DNA of 64,000 nucleotides from Rivihabitans pingtungensis (GCF_003201855.1 NZ_QJKI01000004.1:62001-126000); one strand, 5' to 3'. Shown: positions 1 through 8,755, numbered from the stretch's first letter. Translations and numbers: made by a program. Notes: a model not told the origin generated them from the sequence alone.

Positions 1-169
1 TCAGGCAGCCTGCTGGCCCAGCTTCAGCAGGAAATCCCACCGCATTATTGAATGGGTGGCAGATGCGCCATGACCAGGGTCGCCAACATGGCAAGCGCTT
101 GCGACAAGTGGGTTATGGTGATCGTCCGCCCATGCCGCATGGCGCGTGCCGCAGGAATATCCACCGAAA
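1..169. other. window edge, no supported gene
   Basis: Apart from short overlapping open frames with no recognisable protein character I see nothing in this stretch. The minus-strand frame that ends at the window edge runs antisense-offset through the acyl-CoA-binding gene and has no ribosome binding site or family resemblance. Confidence 0.4.
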
Positions 170-430
170 TCAACGACCCAGTTGTGCGTTGGCCACTTCC
201 AGATAACGCTCCATCGCCGCTTCACTGCTGTAGCCGCGATAGCGCTCCCACGCGTCGTATTTGGCGCGATTGATAAAATCCATCATGCCAGGACGCTCGC
301 CGCTGACATCGCCAGCGGTGGCCTGCTTGTACAGAGCGTACAGCTCCAGCAGCACGGCATTGTCCGGGCGCTCGGACAAGGATTTCAGGTCGGTCTGGGC
401 TTGTTCAAAACGGGCTTGCAAATCGCTCAT
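170..430 (-). CDS. acyl-CoA-binding protein (ACBP)
   Basis: A single-domain 86-residue protein of the usual ACBP size (86-90 aa). It shows the family pattern LYALYKQAT at residues 30-38, with Tyr31 and Lys35 as the expected acyl-CoA ligands, followed by KYDAWE (the K-x-x-A-W helix) and a final helix with AAMERYLEV. ACBPs are soluble cytosolic proteins that bind long-chain acyl-CoA esters in a four-helix bundle and buffer or deliver them to lipid metabolism. On the mRNA the start is preceded by AGGAG (plus-strand CTCCT at 440-444). It appears monocistronic. No signal peptide or extra domain is seen. Confidence 0.88.
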   Translation of the reverse strand: MSDLQARFEQAQTDLKSLSERPDNAVLLELYALYKQATAGDVSGERPGMMDFINRAKYDAWERYRGYSSEAAMERYLEVANAQLGR

Positions 431-821
431 ACGGATCTCTCCTAAAGAAGTGGTTAGCGCTGCGGACTACGTGCCCGGCACTGTAGCGCCCCCTGTCGCC
501 AGGGTCAAACAAATGTTTGATTCTTGCCAATGGCGAGACTAGGCTGTCCAGAGACTTTTGATGTAAATCACAAAAACATAAAATCTTATGTGTTTAGGTA
601 TTTCTACGATTGAACATTTCCGGCAAAGCGCATTCAATAGCAAAGTGAAGTGTGCTCTGATGTGGTACGCCACACGGAAACACTTCACCATCAGGTGATT
701 GAACGATGGAAGAAGCGCTCACAAGGCCGTCGCCACAGGGTTTGCCTGCCTTGTGAGCGCTTCTTCGGCTTTCATCCTTCAGTGACGAGATATTTAAAAC
801 AAATATTTTGTGGAGTTCATC
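431..821. other. intergenic region with long hairpin
   Basis: This 391-nt gap separates the divergent ACBP and YjfB-like genes. It is moderately AT-rich near 545-605 and 785-812, plausible promoter territory. It holds a smaller stem (GAAGTGT at about 642 with ACACTTC at about 682) and the long perfect hairpin annotated separately. Confidence 0.5.
709..766. repeat. 19-bp perfect inverted repeat
   Basis: Arm 709-727 (GAAGAAGCGCTCACAAGGC) is the exact reverse complement of 748-766, with a 20-nt loop. There is no T-run after either arm, so it is not a standard terminator. The inner part of the arms (GCGCTCACAA/TTGTGAGCGC) matches the ends of the dispersed element found elsewhere in the window, so it may be a shortened derivative; that link is inference. 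Confidence 0.7.
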
Positions 822-1001
822 ATGAGCCTCATCTCCAACATCAGCAACGCCCCGAGCGATGTGCATCTGTCGGCCAGCATTTTTGCTGCCAAAAAGTCGC
901 AAGACCTGCAACAGCAGAACGTGGCCACCCTGCTGAACTCGGTAGCCACCCCGCCGAGCAACCCTGCCCACCTGGGCAACAAAATCGACGTTCGCGCCTG
1001 A
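822..1001 (+). CDS. YjfB-like putative motility small protein
   Basis: A 59-residue protein with GGAG at 812-815 ahead of the ATG; an in-frame ATG four codons earlier lacks correct spacing. The sequence has the layout I associate with the YjfB (PF14070) family: an N-terminal Ala/Ser-rich segment, an amphipathic helix SASIFAAKKSQDLQQQNVATLL, and a C-terminal L-G-x-x-I-D-V motif (LGNKIDVRA). The family is annotated as putative motility protein but its biochemical role is not established. A good terminator follows at 1108-1137. No flagellar genes lie nearby, so context does not help. It could also be an unrelated small helical protein. Confidence 0.6.
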   Translation: MSLISNISNAPSDVHLSASIFAAKKSQDLQQQNVATLLNSVATPPSNPAHLGNKIDVRA

Positions 1002-1107
1002 ACGTCGAACTGACGCTATTCAGCAGCCAGGCATGAGGCCCTGCCTCAGGCATCAGGACCGGACCTGACGCTCGCCAGACAGGCTGCCCATACGCGCCAG
1101 GAATGCA

Positions 1108-1137
1108 CGCCCGGATGGAACCCCATCCGGGCGTTTT
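1108..1137 (+). terminator. rho-independent terminator
   Basis: An 11-bp GC stem (CGCCCGGATGG with its exact complement) around the tetraloop AACC, followed by TTTT. It ends the YjfB-like transcript. Confidence 0.8.
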
Positions 1138-1326
1138 CACGACTGCCGCCAGCGGCTGGCATCAGGTAAACTGGACGCGATACGGGCAAGCTCTCAGCCT
1201 CGCTCACCAGACCCAGCAACACGTCTGGGCCAGGCATGCACAGCAGGACAACAGACCGATCTGGTGAACTACGCCCGGGCATGAAGCCCGCACGCCCATG
1301 ATACTGAACATAAGGAGAATGTCTTG

Positions 1327-2373
1327 ATGCGCCGAACCCTCTGCCTGTTGACCTGGGCAGCCGTCAGTGGCGGTGCCCTGGCCCAAGAAGCCATGCCACT
1401 GCAAGTGGTGCCATTGCAACGCCCAGGCAATGCTGCGCCCGCCAAACCGGCCGACGGCACTGGTGATACCGCGTCTGCCGACAAGGCTGCCAGCAAGCCG
1501 GCAGCCACCAAGTCTGGCACATCCGGCAAGCATGAGACCCACAAACCGGCCGCCGCCAAACCAGATGACCGCCCGGCTGACAAACCCGCCAGCGACAACA
1601 CACAGGTCAAAACCCTGGCGCCCGAAGTCAAGCTGTCCAGCCCGCCGCCCAGCCCTGCGGCCACCAGCAAACCCACTGCCCCGGCAGAAAAATCGGCCCC
1701 CAAGGCCAACACCAACAACACACCGGCAGGCAGACCACCGGTGGCCCCTCACGCTGCCGACACCCGCCACAACTCCGCCACGTCAGCAGACAAACCTGCC
1801 AGCAAACCCGCAGCACCCGCGGCCGACACCAGCAAACCTGCCGCGGACAAACCGGTGAGCAAGCCGGCCAGCCCACCTGCCGTGGCGCCGAGCCGTGCAG
1901 CCAGCCCGGCGCCTGCGCCGGTCAAGATGGCCGTCGCCCCACCTCGACCGGAAATGTTCCCCAAAGAACCGGCCGCTGAGCTTGTCTCTCCGACCCCTGC
2001 TCCGCAAGCCACACCGCCGGCTGCACCGGCCAAGCCACGCCCACCGGCAGCCAAGCCAGCTGCCGCCAAACCGGCCAAAGCCGCGGGCCAGACATTTACC
2101 GGAACCCTCAGTGGCGCCAGCAGCAAATTGCACAGCTTCAACGCCAAGGCCGGCGATACCGTGCGCGTAGAACTGAACGGCAAGAATCCGCTGGCATACC
2201 TGACCCTGATTCAGCCGGATGGCAAAGAAATGGTGCCGGCAGAAACCCGTGGCCTGCTGCTTACCTTGCCGATGGATGGCCAATACAGCGTCAAGGTATT
2301 CCTGTTCCGGGATGGTGCAGGCAGCGACGGCAAACCCGTGGACTACCGGCTGCGCGTGCTGCCGGTCAAATAA
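1327..2373 (+). CDS. secreted Ala/Pro/Lys-rich protein, PPC-like C-terminus
   Basis: 348 residues. AGGAG at 1313-1317 lies 9 nt before the ATG at 1327; a TTG one codon earlier is less likely. The N-terminus MRRTLCLLTWAAVSGGALAQ is a Sec signal peptide with an A-L-A cleavage site. Residues about 25-250 are low complexity (repeated K-P-A, D-K-P-A, A-A-K-P) and probably an extended, cell-wall- or periplasm-spanning linker. The last ~95 residues (from GQTFTGTLSGASSKLHSFNAK) form a compact beta-rich domain resembling bacterial pre-peptidase C-terminal or inhibitor-like domains (AGDTVRVELNGK, GQYSVKVFL). It is probably a periplasmic or envelope protein. The precise family is not recognised. The stop codon is part of a dispersed repeat copy. 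Confidence 0.65.
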   Translation: MRRTLCLLTWAAVSGGALAQEAMPLQVVPLQRPGNAAPAKPADGTGDTASADKAASKPAATKSGTSGKHETHKPAAAKPDDRPADKPASDNTQVKTLAPEVKLSSPPPSPAATSKPTAPAEKSAPKANTNNTPAGRPPVAPHAADTRHNSATSADKPASKPAAPAADTSKPAADKPVSKPASPPAVAPSRAASPAPAPVKMAVAPPRPEMFPKEPAAELVSPTPAPQATPPAAPAKPRPPAAKPAAAKPAKAAGQTFTGTLSGASSKLHSFNAKAGDTVRVELNGKNPLAYLTLIQPDGKEMVPAETRGLLLTLPMDGQYSVKVFLFRDGAGSDGKPVDYRLRVLPVK

Positions 2374-2487
2374 GCGCTACTCACAACACGCCGGGGTGCG
2401 CGTGCGGCTTTGTATGCGGCTTGTACTGTCTGCGGCCGCGTGCCTGGCCAGAACTGCTTCGCTGGGTTTGTGAGCAACGCTTAAGCG
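2371..2487. repeat. dispersed palindromic element, copy 1
   Basis: Begins TAAGCGCTACTCACAAC, where the TAA is the stop of the preceding gene, and ends GGGTTTGTGAGCAACGCTTAAGCGC. The middle holds the GTACTGTCTGCGG and GCCTGGCCAG blocks shared with the other copies. Member of the ~110-bp family described in the findings. Confidence 0.75.
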
Positions 2488-2601
2488 CAGCTCCTGGCAT
2501 GGTTGAGTGGTCTTGTCGAACGAGGCGTCAGGCGCACTGTGCGAAATGGGGTGAACCACTTGGCTGCCGCTTTGCCATTGAGCTCCAAATAAACGCCTCC
2601 A

Positions 2602-2645
2602 GATGACACAGGGCGGTGAAGCAAGCTTCACCGCCCTGTGTCATC
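2602..2645. terminator. 20-bp perfect hairpin after uraA
   Basis: Arm 2602-2621 (GATGACACAGGGCGGTGAAG) pairs perfectly with 2626-2645 around the loop CAAG. It lies 23 nt beyond the uraA stop codon and probably terminates or stabilises that minus-strand transcript. There is no strong T-run, so it is not a textbook intrinsic terminator. Confidence 0.6.
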
Positions 2646-2668
2646 CATCAATGCTGCCGGATCAGCGC

Positions 2669-3916
2669 TCAGACATCCTGACCTTCCACCACGCCATCAT
2701 GCGGGCCACACTCGGCGCGCGGCAGGATCAGGTTCAGCACAATGGCCAGAATCGAGCACAGGCCCACGCCCACCAGCGAGAAGCTGCCGAACTTCAGCTC
2801 CAGCGAGCCAATGCCGGCGGTCAGCACCACCGAGACAATCACCAGATTGCGCGGGGCCATCAGGTCCACCTTGGCTTCGATCAGGGTTTTCAGGCCAATG
2901 CTGGCGATGGTGCCGAACAGCAGCACCATGATGCCGCCCATCACCGGCATCGGGATGGATTGCAGCAGGGCGTTGAACTTGCCAAAAAACGCCATGGCGA
3001 TGGCGAACAGCGCCGCCCAGGTCATCACCACCGGGTTGAAGTTGCGGGTGATCATCACCGCGCCGGTCACTTCGGCATAGGTGGTCACCGGCGGGCCGCC
3101 AATCAGGCCGGCCACGCACACGCCCAGGCCGTCGCCGGCCAGGGTGCGGTGCAGGCCGGGGGTTTTGGTGTAGTCCTTGCCGGTCACCCCGCCAATCGCC
3201 ATCACCCCGCCGATATGCTCAATCGCAGGGGCAATCGCCACCGGCAGCATAAACAGCGCCGCCGCCCAGTTGACTTCCGGGGTGATAAAGTGCGGTACGG
3301 CAAACCAGGGCGCGTTGGCGATCTTGGCAAAGTCCACCAACCCCATCATCGCCGCCAGCACATAGCCGGCAATCACTCCGGCCAGAATCGGCACCAGGCG
3401 GAACATGCCACGGGCAAACACCGCCACCAGCACGGTGGCGCTCAGCGACACCGCCGCCAGCAACAACGATTGCTGGTAATCCATCACCTGATTGCCGCCC
3501 GCGCGGCCCATGGCCATATTGCTGGCCACGGTGGCCACCGACAGGCCGATAATCATGATCACCGGGCCAATCACCACTGGCGGCAGCAGACGATGCACCG
3601 CCTCGATGCCGCGCCAGCGCACCAGCGCGGCAAACACAAAATACATAAAGCCGGCGGCAAACAAGCCAAACATGGTGCCCGGCAAGCCCCAGGTTTGCGT
3701 GGCGTAAATAATCGGGGCAATAAAAGCAAAACTGGAGCCCAGAAAAATCGGCACCTGGCGGCCCGTGCACAGCTGGAACAATAACGTGCCCACGCCAGCA
3801 CCCAACAGCGCCATGGCCGGGTTCAGCCCGGTCAGCAGCGGCACCAGCACCAGCGCGCCAAAGGCGACAAACAAAATCTGCGCCCCGGACACCACGGTCT
3901 TGAGTTGTTGAAACAT
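2669..3916 (-). CDS. uraA: uracil permease, NCS2 family
   Basis: 415 residues, normal for UraA (about 420-430). It is a polytopic inner-membrane nucleobase:proton symporter of the NCS2/NAT family with hydrophobic segments along its full length. Recognisable motifs are [10 protein letters not shown] near the N-terminal third, [11 protein letters not shown] (the glutamate matches the substrate-binding Glu of UraA TM8) and [19 protein letters not shown] (second conserved Glu, TM10). The start is preceded by AAGGAT. It is the last gene of a minus-strand run upp - unknown gene - uraA, which couples uracil uptake to its conversion to UMP. Xanthine/urate permeases are relatives, but the upp linkage favours uracil. 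Confidence 0.92.
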   Translation of the reverse strand: MFQQLKTVVSGAQILFVAFGALVLVPLLTGLNPAMALLGAGVGTLLFQLCTGRQVPIFLGSSFAFIAPIIYATQTWGLPGTMFGLFAAGFMYFVFAALVRWRGIEAVHRLLPPVVIGPVIMIIGLSVATVASNMAMGRAGGNQVMDYQQSLLLAAVSLSATVLVAVFARGMFRLVPILAGVIAGYVLAAMMGLVDFAKIANAPWFAVPHFITPEVNWAAALFMLPVAIAPAIEHIGGVMAIGGVTGKDYTKTPGLHRTLAGDGLGVCVAGLIGGPPVTTYAEVTGAVMITRNFNPVVMTWAALFAIAMAFFGKFNALLQSIPMPVMGGIMVLLFGTIASIGLKTLIEAKVDLMAPRNLVIVSVVLTAGIGSLELKFGSFSLVGVGLCSILAIVLNLILPRAECGPHDGVVEGQDV

Positions 3917-3963
3917 GTTGATCCTTAAATGAAAATTTCAGTCAATGGCGGCCGGCCTGGCCG

Positions 3964-4599
3964 TCACAGCGCACAGTACATCACCGCCTGGGTGGTGATG
4001 TAGTTCTGGCCATGCGCCACCGCGCTGCTGGCGCGAAATGCGCTGACCATCTCGCGCACCCGCTGGTAGGTGGCGAAGTTGGGCCGCGACTGATAGCCAA
4101 TGTCCACCCCCAGCCGCGCCGCCAGCTGGCGCGTGGTGGTGGGTTTGATGTGCACATGCGTGTCCGGGTCGGCGTAGGCCAAAAACGCCGTCACCACTGG
4201 CCACTTGGCCGGGTTGGCGCATTTGTCGTGGCGACACATCTCCAGCACGCTCACCAATTGCTCGAATGTCTCCGCCTCGCAGCGTCGCCACACGCCAGCC
4301 AGCGCGGCAATCAGCGGCAAATGGGTGTCGCTGTAGGCCAGATAATGGCGAAACGCCATGCGCTCGAAGGTGCTCACCGTCGGGCAGCGGCTGATCAGTT
4401 TGTCCAGCGTGTCCACCACCGCCGTGGTGCGGCCGCTGTCCAGCGCCTGCGCCAGCGTGGCGGCGTCCAGGCTGGCGGCCAGCTCGCGCACCTTGTCCAC
4501 CACGCGGTATTTTTTGGCCAGCGCCAGCCATTCCGGGTCGTTCAAGCCGCCAGGAAAACGCAACAAAAAATCCTGGTCGATCTGCTGAAAAGCGTCCAT
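3964..4599 (-). CDS. hypothetical protein in uracil salvage operon
   Basis: 211 residues starting MDAFQQIDQDFLLRFPGGLNDPEW. This start is chosen because AAGGA lies about 8 nt upstream; the longer frame adds an implausible Cys/Arg-rich N-terminus. The protein looks soluble and largely helical, with no signal peptide or membrane segment, and has scattered Cys and His (CRHDKC near the middle) but no motif I recognise. It lies between upp (84 nt upstream) and uraA (47 nt downstream) on the same strand, so it is probably co-transcribed with pyrimidine salvage genes. The C-terminal part (TYQRVREMVSAFRASSAVAHGQNYITTQAVMY) is the most distinctive. I do not assign a function. Confidence 0.75.
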   Translation of the reverse strand: MDAFQQIDQDFLLRFPGGLNDPEWLALAKKYRVVDKVRELAASLDAATLAQALDSGRTTAVVDTLDKLISRCPTVSTFERMAFRHYLAYSDTHLPLIAALAGVWRRCEAETFEQLVSVLEMCRHDKCANPAKWPVVTAFLAYADPDTHVHIKPTTTRQLAARLGVDIGYQSRPNFATYQRVREMVSAFRASSAVAHGQNYITTQAVMYCAL

Positions 4600-4682
4600 T
4601 CGTGCGTTCCTTGGGTGAGGCGGCAAACAAAAGCAAGTGCGGCGGTGCTGCGCGTCAGGCTCACCGACGCGCAAACGTGGCG

Positions 4683-5312
4683 TTATCCCTTGGTGCCAAA
4701 AATCTTGTCGCCGGCATCACCCAGGCCCGGAATGATATAGCCGTGCTCGTTCAGGTGGCTGTCCAGCGCGGCGGTGACGATTTCCACATCCGGGTGGGCG
4801 TCGCTGACTGCCTTCACCCCTTCCGGCGCCGCCACCATGACGATAGCTTTGATGCTCTGGCAGCCCTTGCGCTTGAGCAAATCAATGGTGGCGATCATCG
4901 AGCCGCCGGTGGCCAGCATCGGGTCGATAATCAGGGCAATGCGCTCGTCCAGGCTATCGACAAATTTGTCGAAATACGGCACCGGCTCCAGGGTTTCTTC
5001 GTTGCGGTACAAGCCCACCACGCTGATCTTGGCCGACGGCACCAAATCCAGCACGCCGTCCAGCATGCCCAGGCCAGCGCGCAGGATGGGCACCACGGTG
5101 ACTTTTTTGCCCTTGATGCGCTGCACATTGATATCACCGCACCAGCCGTCGATGGTGACCGGTTCCAGCTCGAAGTCGCGGGTGGCTTCATACGCCAGCA
5201 GACGCGCCAGCTCGTGGGTGAGGGTGCGGAATTTATACGTGCTGATGTCCGCCTCGCGCAGCAGGCCGAGTTTGTGCTGCACCAGCGGATGGTTGACGAT
5301 GGTAATAGGCAT
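4683..5312 (-). CDS. upp: uracil phosphoribosyltransferase
   Basis: 209 residues, the usual UPRT length. It catalyses uracil + PRPP to UMP + PPi in the cytosol. The start [19 protein letters not shown] is the canonical UPRT N-terminus, with GGGGA upstream; the open frame extends 39 codons further without family similarity. The PRPP-binding loop is visible as [14 protein letters not shown], the pyrophosphate region as [11 protein letters not shown], and the uracil-binding C-terminus as [17 protein letters not shown]. First gene of the upp - unknown - uraA unit. Confidence 0.97.
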   Translation of the reverse strand: MPITIVNHPLVQHKLGLLREADISTYKFRTLTHELARLLAYEATRDFELEPVTIDGWCGDINVQRIKGKKVTVVPILRAGLGMLDGVLDLVPSAKISVVGLYRNEETLEPVPYFDKFVDSLDERIALIIDPMLATGGSMIATIDLLKRKGCQSIKAIVMVAAPEGVKAVSDAHPDVEIVTAALDSHLNEHGYIIPGLGDAGDKIFGTKG

Positions 5313-5521
5313 GGTTCCCCGCTCTTGAATCAAACGTCCGACAGCTTGAACGGACGCAGGCGCGGCGGCCAGTGTGGCCGGGCGCCGATGGTATGAAATA
5401 CTGTCACTGGCGCGCGCGGTCGGCGCCACCAGGCAAACCGGCTAATTTTACGCGCTCGGGCCGGGCAACGCCACGCGCAAGGCCGGTTTTGCCGCGATTG
5501 TGTGTGAATTGGCCGATTCGC

Positions 5522-6412
5522 TCAGCAGGCAGCGGAGTGGGCGGCAATAAAATGCTGAATCTGCGCCACGCAGCCGGGCAGGTCGTCGGCGTGTTCGTGG
5601 TCGCCGGGCAGGCAAAGCAGCTGAGTTGGGACGTGGCGGGCGGCGGCCTGCAAGCGGCGGGCGTCGTCTGGCGGAATGGTGTCGTCGCGCTCGCCATGAA
5701 TCAGCAACACCGGGCAGCGTAGGTGCGGCATATGCGCCAGCGGAGCGATGTCGTCAAAGCGATGGCCAATGATGTGCTGAATCTGCGCCAGCAGCCAGCG
5801 GCCCAAGGGCCAATAGGGGATGCGTTTGCTGGCCAGCCAGCGGTGCATCAGCTCACCGGGGTGGGCAAATGCCGACAAACTGACCACGCCGGCCACCTCG
5901 CCCGCCCGACGGCGCGCCGTCCACAGGCTGGCGGCGGCGCCGACTGAATGGCCAATCAGCCAGCGCGGCGCGCCGTGCGCCCAGTCTTGCCCGGCCAGCC
6001 AATCCAGCGCGGCTTCGATGTCTTCGGCAAAGCGCGGCAGCGCGCTATAGCTGTCGTCGTCGCTGTGGCCATGGCAGCGGGCATCCCAGGCCAGCACGCC
6101 ATAGCCGGCGGCGTGCAGCGGGGCAATCAGCGGCAGCAATTGCGCGGCGCTGCCGCCCCAGCCGTGCACAAACAGCAAAACCGGCGCGCCCGGCCGACCT
6201 GGCGGGCTGTGCCAGCCGGCCAGGCTCAGCCCGCCCACGGTAGCAATGCGGCAAGGCTGCAATATGCCCTGTGCTGGCGGCAGCGCGCACGGCAGGCGCA
6301 CCCGCTCGGGCGTCAGGCTGCGCCGCAGCCGGTTCAGCAGCGCGGCGCGCAAGGCGCGGCCGGCGGCTGGCGCAGCGGCCAGCGCCAGCAGGGGCCACAG
6401 CCAATCGGGCAT
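5522..6412 (-). CDS. alpha/beta hydrolase
   Basis: 296 residues. A short hydrophobic N-terminus (LWPLLALAAAPAAG) could be a membrane anchor. The alpha/beta hydrolase core follows: oxyanion motif HGWGG at 83-87, nucleophile elbow G-H-S-V-G with Ser156, acid within HGERDDTIPPDDA and catalytic His in PGDHEHADD. Substrate unknown; the closest general groups are serine aminopeptidase S33/lysophospholipase-like hydrolases. It lies 14 nt downstream of hemN on the same strand, so read-through co-expression is possible though no functional link is evident. Confidence 0.8.
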   Translation of the reverse strand: MPDWLWPLLALAAAPAAGRALRAALLNRLRRSLTPERVRLPCALPPAQGILQPCRIATVGGLSLAGWHSPPGRPGAPVLLFVHGWGGSAAQLLPLIAPLHAAGYGVLAWDARCHGHSDDDSYSALPRFAEDIEAALDWLAGQDWAHGAPRWLIGHSVGAAASLWTARRRAGEVAGVVSLSAFAHPGELMHRWLASKRIPYWPLGRWLLAQIQHIIGHRFDDIAPLAHMPHLRCPVLLIHGERDDTIPPDDARRLQAAARHVPTQLLCLPGDHEHADDLPGCVAQIQHFIAAHSAAC

Positions 6413-6425
6413 CAGTCGGGTGGAG

Positions 6426-7838
6426 TCAGATCACGCGGGAGTAACGCGCCTGCGCCTGTTTTTCGCGCAGGTGGCGGTCAAACACCATGGCGATGGTGCG
6501 GATCAGGAAACGCCCCTTGGGGGTGACGGTGATCCATTCTTTGTCCATGGTCAGCATGCCGTGGGCTTCGTACTCGGCCAGTTTTTCCAGCTCGGGCGCA
6601 AAGTAGCCGGCAAAGTCGATGGCGTGAACTTCTTCGATGGCTTCTTTGGACAGGGCAAACTGGCACATCAGCCGCTGAATGATGTTGCGGCGCAGGATGT
6701 CATCTTCGGTGAGCACCATGCCGCGCAAGGTGGGCAGGCGGTCGGCGTCCAGCGCGGCGTAGTATTCGTCCAGCGTGCGCACATTCTGGCTGTAGGTCGG
6801 GCCGACCTTGCCGATGGCCGACACGCCAATGCCGATCAGATCATGGTCGGCGTGGGTGGAGTAGCCCTGGAAGTTGCGTTGCAGCCGGCCTTGCTTGAGC
6901 GCCACGGAAAGATCATCATCCGGCTTGGCAAAGTGATCCATGCCGATGAACACATAACCGGCGTCGGTCAGCCGGCCCACCACGGCTTGCAGGATGTCCA
7001 GCTTGACCTTGGCGCTGGGCAGTTGCGCTTCATTGATGCGCCGCTGCGGCATGAAGGCATGCGGCAGATGAGCGTAGTTATAAATGGCCAAACGGTCTGG
7101 ATCCATGGCCAGCACACGCTCGACGGTGCGCATCACGCTGGCTTCAGTTTGCAGCGGCAGGCCATAGATCAGATCAATGCTGACCGACTTGAAGCCACAG
7201 GCGCGGGCGGTATCGATCACCAGCCGGGTTTCTTCCTCGCTCTGAATGCGGTTGACCGCCTGTTGCACTTCCGGCTCAAAATCCTGCACCCCTACCGACA
7301 TGCGGTTAAAGCCCAGTTCGGCCAACAGGCGCACGGTGTCGGCAGTGACTTTGCGCGGGTCGATCTCGATCGAGAATTCGCCGCCAGTCACCAGATGAAA
7401 GTGCTGGCGAATCGCCGCCATCAGCCGGGTGAGCTGGGCGTCGTTCAAAAACGTGGGTGTGCCGCCGCCAAAATGCAGCTGCGCCACCTCGCGCACACCG
7501 CCTCCCATCGTCTGTGCGTGCAAAGCCAGCTCTTTTTCGACATAATCCAGGTATGTATCTGCTTTGGAGCGATCCTTGGTGATCACCTTGTTACAAGCGC
7601 AGTAGTAGCAGACGGTGTTGCAAAACGGCAGATGCACATACAGCGACAGCGGCCAGGCGCTTGCGCCGATCTGCCTCTGTTGCAGCCAATGTCGATAATC
7701 CCGCTCGGTAAAACCGTCGTGGAAACGATCTGCCGTTGGATACGACGTGTAGCGCGGGCCATAGCCGTCGAGATTTTCAATCAGTGCGCGATCGAACTCA
7801 CAGCGAGTCGGCGCCAACGTAATATTTGTTGCAGTCAT
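6426..7838 (-). CDS. hemN: oxygen-independent coproporphyrinogen III oxidase
   Basis: 470 residues. A radical-SAM enzyme that decarboxylates coproporphyrinogen III to protoporphyrinogen IX without oxygen, in anaerobic heme synthesis. The 4Fe-4S motif C-x3-C-x2-C is at Cys73, Cys77 and Cys80 (PFCNTVCYYCACNK), preceded by YVHLPF; the glycine-rich SAM motif is GGGTPT, and a HemN C-terminal domain is present (QGYSTH, GVSAIGKVG). The N-terminus LIENLDGYGPRYTSYPTADRFHDGF is typical of true HemN and distinguishes it from HemW. I chose the ATG at 7838; a GTG one codon upstream is equally possible, with AAGGAA upstream of both. An FNR box lies about 55 nt upstream, consistent with anaerobic induction. 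Confidence 0.96.
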   Translation of the reverse strand: MTATNITLAPTRCEFDRALIENLDGYGPRYTSYPTADRFHDGFTERDYRHWLQQRQIGASAWPLSLYVHLPFCNTVCYYCACNKVITKDRSKADTYLDYVEKELALHAQTMGGGVREVAQLHFGGGTPTFLNDAQLTRLMAAIRQHFHLVTGGEFSIEIDPRKVTADTVRLLAELGFNRMSVGVQDFEPEVQQAVNRIQSEEETRLVIDTARACGFKSVSIDLIYGLPLQTEASVMRTVERVLAMDPDRLAIYNYAHLPHAFMPQRRINEAQLPSAKVKLDILQAVVGRLTDAGYVFIGMDHFAKPDDDLSVALKQGRLQRNFQGYSTHADHDLIGIGVSAIGKVGPTYSQNVRTLDEYYAALDADRLPTLRGMVLTEDDILRRNIIQRLMCQFALSKEAIEEVHAIDFAGYFAPELEKLAEYEAHGMLTMDKEWITVTPKGRFLIRTIAMVFDRHLREKQAQARYSRVI

Positions 7839-7892
7839 CACAAAATTCCTTGGGCAGGTTGCAAACTTTGCAACAAACCTGTTAAGTATGGT

Positions 7893-7906
7893 TTGACATG
7901 CATCAA
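7893..7906. promoter_or_regulatory. FNR box between hemN and fnr
   Basis: TTGACATGCATCAA matches the FNR/ANR consensus TTGAT-N4-ATCAA with one mismatch and is a near-perfect dyad. It lies in the short divergent region between hemN (start 7838) and fnr (start 7923), so it could activate hemN and autoregulate fnr. Confidence 0.75.
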
Positions 7907-7922
7907 GCTCGGGTCACCGTTC

Positions 7923-8693
7923 ATGCGAAACACCATGGTTGAACACACCAATATTCCGATTCACACCCTTAAGGTGTCCTGCTCGAATTGCAGTTTGCGC
8001 GAGCTTTGCCTGCCTGTGGGCCTCAGCCGCGAAGAAATGTCGCAGCTGGACGCCGTCATCCGGCAGTCGCGCCGGCTCAAGCGCGGCGAGTATTTGTTCC
8101 GCGCCGGCGAGCCGTTCAAGTCGGTTTTTGCCGTGCGCACCGGCTTTTTCAAAACCTGCGTCGGCAGCCATGACGGCCGTGAGCAGGTCACCGGCTTTCA
8201 TATGTCGGGCGAGCTTTTGGGGCTGGATGGCATCTCGGCCAACGCCCACGGCTGCGACAGCATCGCGCTGGAAGACAGCGAAGTCTGCGAACTGCCGTTC
8301 TCGCGCATGGAAAGCCTGGGCCGCGACATCCCCAGTCTGCAACACCATTTTTTCCGTTTGATGAGCCGCGAAATCGTGCGCGACCAATCGGTGATGCTGC
8401 TGCTGGGCAATATGAAGGCCGAAGAGCGCCTGGCGGCGTTTTTGCTGAACCTGTCGCTGCGTTTTTCCACCCGCGGCTTTGCCGCCAATGACTTCATCCT
8501 GCGCATGAGTCGCGAAGAAATCGGCTCTTTCCTGGGGCTGAAGCTGGAAACCGTCAGTCGCACGCTGTCGCGCTTTCAGGCCAATGGCTGGATCACCGTC
8601 GAGCACAAGCACATCCAGCTGGTGCAGCCGACCGCACTGAAAGAGCTGATTTCCGGCTGCTCGGGCAACACCCAGCAAACCCACGCCATGTAA
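7923..8693 (+). CDS. fnr: FNR-type oxygen-sensing transcription regulator
   Basis: 256 residues of the CRP/FNR family. The N-terminal cluster CSNCSLRELC gives Cys20, Cys23 and Cys29, and Cys111 (HGCDSIALED) is the fourth ligand expected for an oxygen-labile [4Fe-4S] cluster, so this is a true FNR/ANR rather than CRP. A cyclic-nucleotide-like beta-roll follows and then a C-terminal helix-turn-helix, SREEIGSFLGLKLETVSRTLSRFQ, whose E-x2-S-R recognition helix reads TTGAT half-sites. The start is ambiguous between 7923 and 7935; neither has a strong Shine-Dalgarno. The frame stays open far upstream, but that part is antisense to hemN and not coding. Divergent from hemN around the FNR box. A strong hairpin follows. 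Confidence 0.94.
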   Translation: MRNTMVEHTNIPIHTLKVSCSNCSLRELCLPVGLSREEMSQLDAVIRQSRRLKRGEYLFRAGEPFKSVFAVRTGFFKTCVGSHDGREQVTGFHMSGELLGLDGISANAHGCDSIALEDSEVCELPFSRMESLGRDIPSLQHHFFRLMSREIVRDQSVMLLLGNMKAEERLAAFLLNLSLRFSTRGFAANDFILRMSREEIGSFLGLKLETVSRTLSRFQANGWITVEHKHIQLVQPTALKELISGCSGNTQQTHAM

Positions 8694-8714
8694 TACCACA
8701 TTGGCCTGAACACA

Positions 8715-8755
8715 CCAACGCCACGCCCCCGCTTGATGCGGGGGCGTGGCGTTGG
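8715..8755 (+). terminator. 18-bp hairpin terminator after fnr
   Basis: CCAACGCCACGCCCCCGC pairs perfectly with 8738-8755 around TTGAT, followed by CATTTTTGC. Likely ends the fnr transcript. Confidence 0.75.

Noticed and set aside
1..225. Minus-strand frame at the left window edge
   Set aside because: Overlaps the acyl-CoA-binding protein gene in another frame and lacks recognisable protein features.
2603..3784. 393-aa plus-strand frame opposite uraA
   Set aside because: His/Gln/Arg-rich composition typical of an antisense shadow of a membrane protein gene; uraA on the other strand is unambiguous.
6246..7922. Long open frame fused upstream of fnr
   Set aside because: It is antisense to hemN and the alpha/beta hydrolase gene, has no family similarity before the FNR start, and the real FNR begins at 7923 or 7935.
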